64,000 bases of DNA from Fusarium oxysporum f. sp. lycopersici 4287 (GCF_000149955.1 NC_030988.1:5057710-5121709); one strand, 5' to 3'; numbered from the stretch's first letter, positions 23,034-34,077 are shown. Translations and numbers: made by a program. Notes: a model not told the origin generated them from the letters alone.

Positions 23034-24136
23034 GTCAATATTGCATCTCTTGAGGTCCTTTCGATGTTTTCTCTAAGGCGTTTGCTTCCCTTGACTGTAG
23101 TGATGATTTTCGACTGTATTTGAATGATTGGTGTCCATCCCTCTGGCGCACCCGAAGGATTAAGATAATAACACTCAGTGTACTTGTGGGACATGCCGCA
23201 GACGCAATTTCGGAAACCCGTGTTCAAGGAAGAATGTCCTGTTCGCTGTCTTTTCTGTTGCGGCTGATCCCCTTCGTTCTGCAGATCTGAATCATTATTG
23301 TGCTTTCTTCCTTGAAGAGTGGCGTGGGCTGCTCGCCCTCTAATAGCCTTTTCCTTCGGTGGTGCCATTGTCCTGAACTGCTTAATACAGAATCCGATTG
23401 TAATCTTCTTCTCGGAGAGGGTTGGATTGAATTTGCGGAAGGTCTTGAGTGCTCTATTTACTGTATTCTGAGCTTTCTGAACAATGGTGACATCGTCATC
23501 TTCATTATTTTCTTCCTCTTCAGAATCAGTCGAACTTAAGATAGCGACAGAACCGCTACTGGCGTGGCCAGGATTAATCTCATTGAGTGCAGTAAGAAAC
23601 GCATTTGAGATCTTCTCCATGGTTTTTGCAGCCTCCTTAACGAGGATTTTCTCGCTTTCAACCTGAGCTTCCTTGGACTTCATATAGTTGTAGAACGGCG
23701 GGTTGACTTCGCGAGATGATTCAATGAATGCATCACAGATCTGCGACTCGTTGAGGTTCTCTATATTCTGCTTCTGGTCTTTCGCAGTGGGTTGGATGCT
23801 ATCAGCCAACGCAATAAGTTTGCCGCGGACATCATGGATTCCGAGGTAGTGCTGCTTGAACTCCTGACACACTGTGAGGTCGATGCGATCAGAGACCTTG
23901 TCGTATTTCTTCCTTTCGCTATCATAGATAGCCTGGAGGCTGTGATATTTCTGGATCGTGTCCTTGCTTGCTGAGTCCGATGGTTTGGTCGCAGTGAAGA
24001 CCAAGTTTTCAATCCCTTCTTGATCACAGTAACTCCAGACGTCGTTGCGCACGGCAAGGTCCTCAATAGAGTTAATCCAGTTGGTCCAGTCCTCGCGGGA
24101 GTTGAGCAAGGTGAGATTGTGATCTTTGATCGACAT
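22982..24136 (-). CDS. gag: copia gag-like protein
   Basis: A 384-residue open frame from the ATG at 24136 (MSIKDHNLTLLNSREDWTNW). The start resembles UBN2/gag proteins of fungal copia elements (LxxREDWxxWxxxIE). The C-terminal part has a small Cys/His cluster, CVCGMSHKYTEC, as a nucleic acid-binding finger, preceded by a basic stretch. The capsid-like part forms the particle in which reverse transcription takes place. Near 23070 the pol-type continuation (RKHRKDLKRCNIDLPKFW) is in another frame, so gag and pol are separated by a one-base shift; in most fungal copia elements they form one polyprotein, so I take this as a mutation rather than programmed frameshifting, though the latter cannot be excluded. 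Confidence 0.8.
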   Translation of the reverse strand: MSIKDHNLTLLNSREDWTNWINSIEDLAVRNDVWSYCDQEGIENLVFTATKPSDSASKDTIQKYHSLQAIYDSERKKYDKVSDRIDLTVCQEFKQHYLGIHDVRGKLIALADSIQPTAKDQKQNIENLNESQICDAFIESSREVNPPFYNYMKSKEAQVESEKILVKEAAKTMEKISNAFLTALNEINPGHASSGSVAILSSTDSEEEENNEDDDVTIVQKAQNTVNRALKTFRKFNPTLSEKKITIGFCIKQFRTMAPPKEKAIRGRAAHATLQGRKHNNDSDLQNEGDQPQQKRQRTGHSSLNTGFRNCVCGMSHKYTECYYLNPSGAPEGWTPIIQIQSKIITTVKGSKRLRENIERTSRDAILTCLSSGRQILQRINPSI

Positions 24137-24496
24137 TTTGTGACATGTAGTCAAGAAAAGGATAGCGTCTTTTTGAATGGACTTCTGATTAATGTGTTAG
24201 CTTCTTGCTGATTAAAGAGATCATGCTTGTTAGTTTTTTAGGAGTCTTCTCTATTAAAATCTGTTGCGGGTTTCAAGTTGCTGTTTCATATCGCTTCATC
24301 TGATACATCCGACTATGAACCGGAAACCAGTATTGCGTCAGTCGGCTCAACTTCGTGCCGATTCCCCTGAGGAGATTTTCAATTTGAAAGAAAGCTCTCA
24401 TTACGACGAAGTTAATAGCAGAAAATGCTGGTGGTGATGGACTTGACTTGCGGCAGAGAAGATGCTGATAATGATGGAGAGAGGCAATGAAAGAGT

Positions 24497-24511
24497 CTCC
24501 GGGCTCATAAC
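24497..24511 (-). promoter_or_regulatory. Putative copia primer-binding site (Met-tRNA half)
   Basis: Directly inside the 5' LTR the element reads GTTATGAGCCCGGAG. GGGCTCATAAC is the anticodon-stem form of an initiator Met tRNA, so priming would be by an internal tRNA half as known for Drosophila copia. Match is to a remembered consensus only. Confidence 0.5.
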
Positions 24512-25118
24512 TGTCGCACTGAGCGTGCTTTAAGGGTTAAAGTAAATATATTTTGCAGCAGCAAATGTGTTGATTGATTGTTCTTCGTTGTTCTCTTGTG
24601 CAGGGTATTCCATCCCGCAGAGTTACTTAAAGAATATAGCTATTACTAATAACGTAGTTCACAAGCGAGTTGGCCACCTAAACGAGTTGGCCAGCATACT
24701 TTTCACCTTAAAAGCTATTTTTTAAATAATTCTTATAAATTCAAATTAGACTTAAAATAGCTAAGATTTGAATAGCGTATATATAAGTCCTAAGGTAAGC
24801 TATATTAATTTTCTTAGATTTTTAAAAAAAATCCTATGTAGCTATAAACTTTAAAGTCTATTTACACTGTAAAATACACTGTATTTTAAGTTTTTCTATA
24901 TAATCTAAAATACTTAAAAATCTTTAAAAAATACTTTCTAATAAAGTTAACTATACTATTTTAGGAACACTTTTTATTTAATTTTTAGCTAATTTATTTA
25001 AGCTTTGGAATGCTATAGGGTAAGCTATTATTAGCTGCACAGTATGCTGGCCAACTCGCTTGTGAACTACGTTACAGTTGTTTCCTGAGGCCGTGAAGAT
25101 CATGCCTACCCTGCGACA
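24512..25118 (-). repeat. copia 5' LTR, interrupted
   Basis: About 184 bp of LTR (TGTCGCACTG...CCCTGCGACA) split by a 421-bp MITE plus its TA duplication. The two halves align with the 3' LTR on either side of the insertion. Confidence 0.85.
24652..25072. mobile_element. MITE with ACGT ends inserted in copia LTR
   Basis: 421 bp, very AT-rich inside, no coding capacity. Inverted ends ACGTAGTTCACAAGCGAGTT (24652) and its complement (ending 25072) lie between TA copies at 24650-24651 and 25073-25074. The left end has an extra partial repeat of the terminal motif (AACGAGTTGGCCAGCATAC), the same one-sided doubling seen at the pogo-like elements here. The ACGT start and AAGCGAGT core suggest it is mobilised by that transposase family. 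Confidence 0.85.
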
Positions 25119-27461
25119 CATGGAGAGCATAGATGCTGGGATTTGAAAAATTTGAAAAATTTGAATAAATCTTTCAAACAACAAATCCGGCGTTCAGGTT
25201 TACCAAATATCTCAGATATGACCCCGGATTTGATTTGTTCGATTTGAAGGCAGCGCTGGTCATTGTTGCCCCAGAATCCCCGATTCATCCAGATATGCAA
25301 GTTTCTGAACGGACTAAGGAGCAGCATAGGCTCTCTTCCAGTATGCCACACCCTCTTTACTAGCAGCCGCCTTATTCTTCCGTCCGTTCTCATTCATAGT
25401 GTTTACATATTCGTTGGATGGAGTCGAAGGGTGAGGGAGCAAATTATTCGTAGGCATCTCTGTACCTGCAGTCTAGTGCCATGTTCAGGGTCAGCGTGGG
25501 AACGACTCGATTGCGTCTGGGAAGACCACACCAGACAGAAATCGCACCAGCCACCAAATATTAGGACATTATTGCGGCACTTGATAGGGCCCTGTTCGCG
25601 ATCAATCATCTAGACTTCGAGTCAGGAATGGAAGCTTACATAGTAATTCGCGCAGGGGCTAGTCATCTTGGGGAAGATGCGATCGATCAAAGATTGCTTA
25701 GTCGTATGTTGATTCTCCAACAGAACGAGGAGGAAAGGTGTAAAAGGATCAGAAAGAATGAGACCAAGTATTCACAGGGACAGGGGATTGTATCTTCCTA
25801 ACACAGCCTTCAACACAAACGTCTACAGGGATAAAATATTATCTATAACTTAACTAACAAACCAACAGCTAGAACCGAGGTCATTGCGAAAGCAAAATTC
25901 GCTAGCTCATGCTATCGCGTGTGCGATTGGCTTGGCTGTATCAATTAGGCAATTCTTGCGTTCAATTAGCGGGTGGCTATTTACGCTAAACGTGCATGTT
26001 GGGTCAAGAACGGCTGAATGATTTTGCCTCGTGAAGCCGACTGCAGTGTAATTTTGCGTCTGCAAGGTGGTAGGGAACATTTTCTGATCAACCAAACCAG
26101 GATGCTGAACCAATCTCAAACGTCCAGCTATTTGCTGTGGTAGGCGCTGGTTTCAGAAAGTTCGCCATTGCCATATCATGTCGTTGCAAAGTCGTATGGG
26201 TGACGCCTTGTTGCGAAAGTTCCGTGCACCCTTGCTCATGTTTAGTTAGCAACATTGGGGAAGCAGTATTCATCTAGTACTGTAGACCTGGAATGGTTGG
26301 GTAAAATTTGTCGTTTGGTCATCGTTTTAGCCTCCAGACTCCAGGTCCTCGAAATAAGCCCAAATGGGCGTTGGGAAAAATTGGGTGGGGACGGGACCAA
26401 AAAGAATATCCGAGCGTTAGGTTTCACCCGTCTCCCCCTCCCCTGCGTCCTAAACTCTAATCCAGGATAGGGCACCTACTACCATCTTATTACGGTGCCA
26501 GGTCTCATTCGGGAGCACGGCAGTTTTGGCAGTCACCCATTGCTGTGTTCAGTTACGACGGGAGGATCTCGATAGTGATATGCTGTTGGGCTAACCCTGA
26601 CGGCTGCATTGGAGCCAGGGGACAGGAGGGGGTTGTGAATGCTCTATAACCTGATCGACCATGAGACTAACGGCCATGGATGAGGTCATCTATGGGCATT
26701 ACTTATCATTTGATCATGGGTGATCAGAGTTACGTCGAACATCAAGGTGGCTTTCTATCATACCGAAGCCTTCAGCACGACGCTGCACGATGCCCTTTGG
26801 AAATGGAGTCAAAGTATGGCAAAAAAAAAAAAGCTACAGATCAACTGTCTGTACTGCGGCTCTCAACCGCCATAATCCCTGGTTCAGCTCAGAACCCCGG
26901 GGAGGCGGGGGGCATGGGCTTATGCTTGGGGTGGGCCTAGATTCAGAAGTAAGGGTCAAAGCGGGCGATGGTGGGAAAGAGCCGAAGTCGGGAATGGCAT
27001 GGCGACAAGACAATGATTACATCGCCGCCGGGGAGGGGCAGTGCAAGACTGGCCTTGTGGCTTCGTGCTTTATCCTGTTAAGACGAAAAATACGTACACT
27101 CGACGCCATGGCACCGAATAGATGTCTGCAGATAATCAATAACCTCCACGGTTCACTGTGACCACCATTCATGTTTGATGCCGTATCCGGTCAACTGTTG
27201 CACGGGCTCCTCGGTTCAGATTAGCGGGAGTGTGGATCCCCAGATCGAAGGGGTCCGGGGCAGCGGGCAGCTTCGTCGAAGACGAACCCATCGCCGCGGC
27301 TTGCGGCTGCGCAAAGCGCAGATTGTATGGTTTGTTGTGCACCTGTTAAGGATTTAGGTGTAGACGGGGCCACTTTCTTAACACTTGTATGCCAAGAAAG
27401 TGTGATGACAAAGGAAGGTTTGTGCTGGATAGGATAGTGCAAGTTATGGAAATTGCTATAG

Positions 27462-27586
27462 GGTAAGCCCTTATCTCTAGTTGCTGCTTCCTGCTGCTTG
27501 TTCTGCTGGCGTTAATAATCAGCTATCGCTTTTTCCTTGGCTGTTGCATATTTGCGTGGTCATCCACGCTTTGTTGGTCTCTCCAT
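27462..27586 (-). pseudogene. Short relic of an AT-hook-like N-terminus
   Basis: From an ATG at 27586 the minus strand reads MERPTKRG, stop, PRKYATAKEKAIADY, stop, RQQNKQQEAATRDKG. The RGRPRKYAT pattern followed by a basic helix is a common N-terminus of fungal transposon-encoded and AT-hook proteins. The two stops (TGA for CGA, TAA for CAA) fit transitions. The rest of the gene is absent. Confidence 0.35.
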
Positions 27587-27784
27587 ATTAAATCCAGTAT
27601 ACAATAGAGTAGGAGGTAAGAATAGCAGGATATGAATTGGGGGTGATTCTTAAGTACGCAGGCAGTGCAATTAACAGGATATGAATCAGGCGGGATTCTC
27701 AGGCAGAGGACCAGGCGAGACTCAGATTATGCGATTGCGTCGTCATGTGTCTTATGGAAAATCCTAGAAAGGGGTAATTGTGCA

Positions 27785-27916
27785 CTAGCTAAAAATGGAT
27801 GGACTTTGCCCGCGAAATTCAGTGAGTGGCTGAGCGGAAGCCCCGCATATCCGAAAATAGATGGATCTTGCCCGCGAAATTCGGCAATTGGCTGAATGGG
27901 GACCCCATATATCCAC
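27785..27916. repeat. Two-copy tandem repeat, about 60 bp
   Basis: AAATGGATGGACTTTGCCCG... and AAATAGATGGATCTTGCCCG..., each with CGCGAAATTC, TGGCTGA and CCCC.ATAT, lie head to tail. Confidence 0.75.
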
Positions 27917-28283
27917 TAGAATCTAAGTGACTAGTAATACTCGAGGTCGACGACGAGGTCAACAATTTGAAAGATGAATATACAAACAACGAGCAGAAAT
28001 TACTTATAGAAATATAAATAAGGTGAGTCCAGAGGTCTTATTATATGCTTTGATCCAGTATTAATGAGTTTTAAATCACATTTAGTCTAGTTCGAGTCGG
28101 TCAAAATATGATGTTGATAAGTGTGAGAAAGTACGATGTCTTAACATGTTAAATCCCTCAAGTTGTCTTTGACTACTATCCACCCTTAGCTCCAAATCTT
28201 TACCTTCAAATGTTAAAGGTAGGTGTCCATATACAAACTGATAGGATAGCCTAGTATCAGCTCTCTAGTACAAGTGCCAGGAT

Positions 28284-28601
28284 TTATTTCACCCTATAAC
28301 TCCTGAACCTCCTCTTTGGGTTCTGCTGTCCCTCTACTCCATAGTATGCCGTGCCCTTGCAGTTGGCCTTGCTGTATGCTGTGTATCCATTTGGGTCTGG
28401 CCAAGCAGGTGTCTGAGGATAAAAGGTGATGGAAGTCGTAACCCAGTCGTAATCCGAGCGAAGGTTGATGCAGTTGCCTCTCTTGGTTCCATTGGCACTA
28501 ACCCGTTTCATTTTGTCGCCTTTTTCGGCAAAGAAGTTGATAGACCAGGCTTGTGCAAGACCAATTATGGCCAAGATCATAAGGGTTGAAAAGAGTCTCA
28601 T
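28284..28601 (-). CDS. Small secreted protein (candidate effector)
   Basis: 105 residues from the ATG at 28601; the frame is open further upstream, but this Met starts a clear signal peptide, MRLFSTLMILAIIGLAQA, with likely cleavage after AQA. The mature part is about 87 residues, basic and aromatic (FYPQTPAWPDPNGY, AYYGVEGQQNPKRRFRSYRV), with only two Cys (GNC and ANC), enough for one disulfide. A TATA-like ATAAATAA lies about 50 bp upstream of the start. No known domain is recognised. The protein has the size and build of fungal apoplastic effectors or secreted killer-type small proteins, but no function can be named. No intron, no lesion. It stands alone in a gene-poor AT-rich region. Confidence 0.7.
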   Translation of the reverse strand: MRLFSTLMILAIIGLAQAWSINFFAEKGDKMKRVSANGTKRGNCINLRSDYDWVTTSITFYPQTPAWPDPNGYTAYSKANCKGTAYYGVEGQQNPKRRFRSYRVK

Positions 28602-29868
28602 CCTGAGGTAGTGATTGGGGTTTATTTGAGAGTGTGATTGAAGGTCCTTATTTATTGACAGTAAATAGGTGCTTTTCATTCCTGCGTTCTTGGGCATTTA
28701 GTAGCATTTTATAGCTATCTTAAGCTCCCTTTCCCCTCCCGACCACTCGCCCTATTCTCAGAAAATTCAGATCCAGATCATCAGAAGATGGCTTTCTATT
28801 ATCCCGTCTTACCATAAGCCGCCACACTAGAGAGTTAGAAAGAGATTAAAATGCCCAAGATCTTCCAATAAATACCTCGATTAAATCTTATTTTGGAGTG
28901 GTGAGACGCTAGCACCGATCTACCACACCCTGCAATTTCTTTGGCTCTGGTCATCAATACCCATCGGCAAACCAGGACGGGGTATATGTTAATATCCCCA
29001 CTGGAAACAATTTTTTGCGTGGGCGCAATTGCCGGTTGTCGCGTGTCCCGGATGACGCTATGTGATTCGGAGTACGACTCTCTCTTCTCCTTGAAATATA
29101 AGATGAGAGCAACGGTTACTGTACCGGCAGAAAGATTTCGACATGCCGCTCGAATATCCTTTCCTATTATGTAGCTTCTTTACTTCTGACAGCTGCCACA
29201 TAGATCTTCCTACTATTTATAAAAAGTGTTCTCTTTGCCTTATCACCAATCGTCCCCTTTTCGCACAAGCCTAACTCTATAATAATAATAACTAGGGAAT
29301 GAAAGAGTCGAGGATTAGCTTCACCCATGTTGGATAGGGGATAGAACGATGGGATTTGTAACGAAGTCACATAACTCGTACCCCTACAGGGACGAAAAGA
29401 TATTTGATTGGTAGCACCTGATTCTCTTAAAACTTTAAAGCACTACTCCGTACTGCCCTATGCTTTGCCTAGACCGTCCAAACAAGATGCCTAACAATGC
29501 CTAGTTAAGACTTTAAAGCTAAATTAGATCTACTAAGCATTTTACACTTACTACAGGTTCTGCCTCTTTTACTAGCTTTAAAATGGATTAGTAAAATTAA
29601 CTTTACTAATATTAATTTAGTTATTAGTAACTTGGGAAAATACCAGATTGCCTTACTTGCAAGGGGTTTTAATTAGGGGAGCCAGGGTTAAGAAGTGCAA
29701 GGGGGTCCCTTAGCCTAGGTTGGCTAGAATTAAAAAAACGCGTTAATCGATTCAGGGATATAAGTGTGTAACATAGCCATTTATAACTTAAGGGGTTGCA
29801 GGTACTTCTATTATAGGCTAAAATAGGGGAAATGGGGGAGGGGGAGGGGATTAGGTATCTTTAATCCA
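28602..29868. other. AT-rich spacer with a G-quadruplex motif
   Basis: No gene seen. 29400-29860 is strongly AT-rich. A four-run G tract lies at 29826-29849, at the edge of the GC-rich island that follows. Confidence 0.5.
29826..29849 (+). other. Potential G-quadruplex
   Basis: GGGG AAAT GGGGG A GGGGG A GGGG: four runs of four or more G with loops of 1-4 nt. Confidence 0.6.
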
Positions 29869-30793
29869 ATGCCTTTGCGGAGGAGGCTCGCAAGATAGTG
29901 GACTTTCTATGTCTTCAGACAGGGGAGGTCAAGCCCGGCCAGCTCGTAGAGCGGCTAGCGAGTGAGCTGAAAGAGACAACTGGGGGAGAATTCGCGTTGT
30001 TCGCGGAAATAATATTTCGGGATCTGCTTGCATTTGCGGTGCAGCGGGAGCTAGATACGGTATAGAGGTTTGGTGACGTTGCGAGGGCACTATTAGACGA
30101 GCCTTTGTGGAAGTTCCTTGGAGAGGTAATACAGGTACAAGGGACTGGCACAGGAGATGTCTTCGCGGCCCTCCAGGGTGTGACAGGGCTGAGGAGTAAT
30201 GCATCGGCGTCAGGTCGAATAACAGAGGAGCTAGGGATGAAAGGGAGGGCAAAGCGGCTTGCGGAGGCCCCGACCAAAGGCAAAAAGAGTCAAAAGGGCG
30301 CCCCCAAACCCTGGACAAGGCCGCAAGCCTCTTACATGGCCCAATACGACGCGATACTGCGAATGTTTGGCGGCGACACAGCCGGAGCCGAGGCTGCAAT
30401 GCAGGCTGAGCTCGCTAAAGAGGCGCTCAGCTGGACACCAGCACGGGAGCCGGGCAGTTGGCAAACTTGTACATGATAATGTACTAATCTGCGGTTAAGG
30501 ACGCGGCCGAGCCGGACTACAAAAAGGGCCTCACGTTCCTCACCGAGTTCTGGAGACACCGACCAGTAGAGCGACTGACGCCGAGAAACCAGTGCTTTAT
30601 TCTCACCGAGTTCGCGACCTGCTACCATGGCTTAGGTCGGGTCGAAGATGCAGCGAGGGCTGCTATCGACCTCGTGCGGGTAGCAAAGAGCTGGCCCCTG
30701 CTGACTGCTCCCAGGGGGACCTTGAGGCGACATACAGTTGGATATATAATACTTTCCTTATATCTGAGAAACCATGGCCTTCTCTCAACCTAA
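29869..30793 (+). pseudogene. GC-rich broken gene of unknown family
   Basis: A protein-like frame starts near 29869 (FAEEARKIVDFLCLQTGE, KETTGGEFALFAEIIFRDLL), meets TAG at 30060-30062, and goes on in the same frame (FGDVARALLDEPLWKFLGEV, PWTRPQASYMAQYDAILRMF) to a stop at 30476. After a shift it continues from 30494 in another frame (KKGLTFLTEFWRHRPVERL, LTEFATCYHGLGRVEDAARA) to TAA at 30793. The second part has the look of paired helices such as TPR-type repeats. GC content is clearly above the AT-rich flanks, so the block looks like a foreign or unmutated insert, with few lesions. I do not recognise the family. Confidence 0.55.
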
Positions 30794-31724
30794 AATTTGT
30801 TAGTTCTAGGCAAGCTTGCGCCCTTAGGCTGACATCTATCGAGAGAGTTCAGATGCACCAGATTATAACTAAAGCGAAACGATAGGAGATAGAACGCTAT
30901 AGTAGATTGCCATGTTTTAAGCAGATTAAAGAGGTAATAGATCTATTAGTTCAGATAGTCTAATAAAGGCAGTGGTAAGATAACAGAACCCAGTTTAACT
31001 TAAGTATATAACTTAGTAGCTAATAATAGAATTAACTCTACTAAAGTTAATTTAGCTATAGACTTCTACTAAAATAACACTATTAGTGGTTGAATTATCA
31101 TAAAAAACTCTCCTTTCGGGGCTAAGTTATATCATACATTTCATTTATATATTACAAAATATTATATTAATAGCGGCCCTGCTTACAGATGCATTAGCAG
31201 GCAAATTATATAATTTCTAGATAAACCTAATTATTATTAGCATAAATAGCCTCTCTATATATAACACTATACATATACATCTTGCCAATTAAACTGTACT
31301 ATTAACTATAGCATTGCATAACTAGCAGCATCAGACATCCAGATACAACCCAGATTTCATTACTACCTATTATAGACTTAAAGACAGAAGCAAAATACCC
31401 TTCTTCTGTTATTGCTAGCCGCCAGTTAAATAGAATAGCGCTTAGCAATAACTCATAAACACTATATTCTTCTTCTTTAACTCCAGCCAAGCTATCTGTT
31501 ATTCACATATCCATAATTTATTATCTCTATCTTCAGGAAGGAAGCCAAACCTACTGCAAAATAATATAAGGAAACTACTTATAACACAGGGACTTAACTT
31601 TAGACATTTAGCTTCTAGTATATCCATAGTCCTTAAAGTCTATAGAAAGGTCTTAACAGCATCTAAGCATCTATACCTCTAGATTAAAACTCATTACTTA
31701 TTTATTTAACTTTAAACATAAGTA
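30794..31724. other. Strongly AT-rich spacer
   Basis: AT-rich, stop-filled in all frames; resembles heavily RIP-mutated DNA. No source element could be recognised. Confidence 0.5.
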
Positions 31725-33567
31725 ACGTACATGATAAGCGAAATGGTCACTTTTCCCTCAATCTCTTCTCTTTCTATTTGATTACTTATTTCTCAACCAC
31801 CTAATATGCCACAATCAATTAATGAGGCAAATATCATTCTTGCATTTCAAGCCTACCAGAATGACCCAAAATTGAGTCTTCGACGCGCTGCAAAGATCTA
31901 TAAAGTTCGCTATAGTAACCTCCTTAACCGATATAATGGCATTCCTGCTCGACGCAATATAATGCCTAATTCACGCAAACTATCTGATTTAGAGGAAGAG
32001 ACTCTTATTCAGTTTATTCTCGACCTGGATTCGCGAGGATTTTCCCCCGGGCTATGTAGTGTGAAAGATATGGCTGATCAATTACTTGCCGACCGCGACG
32101 CGCCACCAGTCGGCACGCGTTGGGCTTCAAACTTCGTCAAGCGACACCCAGACCTTAAGACGCGTTCTTTTCGGAAATACGACTACCAGAGAGCCAAGTG
32201 TGAAGATCCAACTATTATCCGTAACTGGTTTACGCTTGTGGTGAATACAATCGCGAAATATGGCATCCGATCAAATGATATCTATAACGTTGACGAGACT
32301 GGCTTTCTTATGGGCATGATTGCAAGCGGAATGGTCGTCACAGGTACAGATAGGCGTGGAAAACCAAAATCAGTGCAGCCTGGAAACCGGGAATGGATTA
32401 CGGTGATTCAGGCGATTAATGCGGATGGTTGGGCGGTCCAGCCATTTATCATCGGTGCGGGCCAATATAACCTCGCCAACTGGTACCAAGAAAGCAACCT
32501 CCCGGGCGATTGGGCTATTACAACAACCAAAATGGCTGGACAGATAACGAGGCAGGTTTAGAGTGGCTAAAGCACTTTGACCGGTGCACGACCAATCGAT
32601 CAACTGGTTCCTATCGTCTCTTAATCCTTGATGGGCATAAAAGCCACCACTCGATCGACTTCGAGAGATATTGCGAGGAAAATAAGATCATTAGGCTTTG
32701 TATGCCGCCTCATTCGTCTCATCTACTTCAGCCCCTTGACGTCGGGTGCTTTAGCGTTCTTAAGAATGCTTATGGTCGAGAAGTAGAGCATTTGATCAGA
32801 TGCTCTATAACCCACGTTTCGAAGACTGAGTTCTTTCCGGCCTTTTATGCCGCATTTCAAACCACTATGACAGAAAGAAATATCAAGTCGGCCTTTAGAG
32901 GAGCTGGGCTTGTTCCTCTTAATGCGGAAAATGTGGTCTCAAAGCTTGATATGCAGCAACGGACTCCAACGCCAGTTGAGGAGATGGCTAGCCCGTCAAC
33001 ACCTTGGGTCTCAAAGACCCCAAAGACCGTGCTTGAGGCTGGGTCTCAGTCTGAATATATTGAAAGACGAATTAGAAGGCATCAGAACAGCTCCCCAGAG
33101 TCAATCCTAGGCGCTCTGAAGTCTCTTTCAAAGGGAACAAAGGCAGTTATGCATGAGGTTACCTTATTACCGGGTCAGGTCCAAGACCTTCAACAGGCAA
33201 ATGAGGTATTAAGCCGGCGCCGGAGGGCAAGAAGGACCCGACTGCAGGAAAGAGGGGTAATGACAGTAGAGGAAGGAAGGCAAGTAATTGATCAGATGGA
33301 TGTTGATGCGCAGGTAGTGGCCGAATCATCCCGAAGTGGTGGTCAAGGAAGGTCGGCGCGACCAAGGGTTCGGCATTGTGGTATATGCGGTAAGCCTGGG
33401 TCATAATGCAAGAACCTGTTAGGTAATAAGTGAGACATCTGGGGAAGAGTATAGTGAGTAGTTTTAATTAATTAATTAATTTGTTGTGTTTTTATTCCGA
33501 TTTCTAGTTTAGAGGTTGAGAAAAGTGACCATTTCGCTTATCTGACCATTTCGCTTATCATGTACGT
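31725..33567 (+). mobile_element. Pogo-like DDE transposon (copy 2), full length
   Basis: 1843 bp between ACGTACATGATAAGCGAAAT (31725) and its complement ending at 33567, flanked by TA on both sides. The right end has the terminal motif twice (GACCATTTCGCTTATC at 33527 and again at 33543), the left end once. It contains one transposase gene. This is the reference copy for the family in this window. Confidence 0.9.
31806..33461 (+). pseudogene. Pogo-like DDE transposase with C-terminal zinc knuckle, three small lesions
   Basis: From ATG 31806 the order is: Psq/CENP-B helix-turn-helix (LSLRRAAKIYKVRYSNLLNR), second DNA-binding helix set (RWASNFVKRHPDLKTR), then the DDE_1 catalytic core with YNVDETGF, LLILDGHKSHHS and HLLQPLDVGCF carrying the three acidic residues. 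A coiled coil follows (VQDLQQANEVLSRRRRARR), then a knuckle CGICGKPG..NARTC. Lesions: one A missing in an A run near 32530 (ACC AAA ATG GCT), one extra T near 33401 in the knuckle, and TAG for CAG at 33420-33422 just after it; the frame then ends at 33461 (EEYSE). About 550 residues if whole. Few changes mean recent loss of function. It would cut and paste DNA at TA sites in the nucleus. Confidence 0.85.
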
Positions 33568-33700
33568 TATCAAATATATCAAATGTCATTTCAAATCCAA
33601 GTTTTCCTATTTGTTTGATTTGAAATAAGATTTTGGGATATTTGATTGATTTGTTTGGCAATTTGCTTGATTGCATTTGATTTGTGGGCAGCGCTGCTGG
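33568..33700 (+). repeat. Direct repeat unit 1
   Basis: Aligns with 34078-34210 over its whole length with scattered changes; directly adjoins the right end of the DDE transposon, which inserted at its left border. Confidence 0.7.
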
Positions 33701-34077
33701 CAGTGCTGTATGCGTTGTCAGCTCGAATCGGCTCGCCAAATTTCTCGGTGATTGGAGAAAAGAAAAGGCACAGGGTGAAGGCGAAAGAAGCATAATGTCG
33801 TTGGATTTCATCGGGTTAGGCGTCGATCTGTGGGGAATGGTACGCGTTGAGGTAAATAAACTGGCACTGACGCGGTTTGATGTCGCTAGGACGGGACGTA
33901 AAAGTTCAGAAGCTACTTTCTCTTTAGCCATTCTGACCGTGTTACTTGGGGGTAGCTCACTAATGGAAGTCTTAATGGATGACTTTGATTGGCTGGGGTC
34001 GCTAACCAGCCAGGTTCCGGGTAAGCTGTAAAAGCGCGGTTCAGTGTCTGGCAGCATGGACCTTGGATCTCATATCA

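Larger units (their letters stand above)
19221..25118 (-). mobile_element. Ty1/copia LTR retrotransposon, defective
   Basis: LTRs of about 185 bp, TGTCGCA...TGCGACA, bound the element; gag and pol lie on the minus strand in copia order (gag, protease, integrase, RT, RNase H). A primer site and polypurine tract are in place. No matching 5-bp target duplication flanks it (TTAGC against CATGG). It carries a gag-pol frame break, a TAG in RT, an RT active-site deletion and a MITE in the 5' LTR. It is therefore dead but could supply substrates to related elements. Confidence 0.9.
25119..28283. other. Gene-poor region
   Basis: About 3.2 kb with only short frames. Visible items: an AT repeat of TTTGAAAAA type at 25140-25170, an A12 run near 26820, a probable AT-hook relic at 27462-27586 and a two-copy tandem repeat at 27785-27916. 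No other feature can be supported. Confidence 0.55.

Noticed and set aside
28602..29868. mimp-type element next to secreted protein genes
   Set aside because: The Fusarium oxysporum effector-linked mimp ends (CAGTGGG-type) were looked for near all three secreted protein genes and not found.
33684..34031. 115-codon frame between the two direct repeats
   Set aside because: No recognisable motif and no sign of a signal peptide or membrane span; likely chance.
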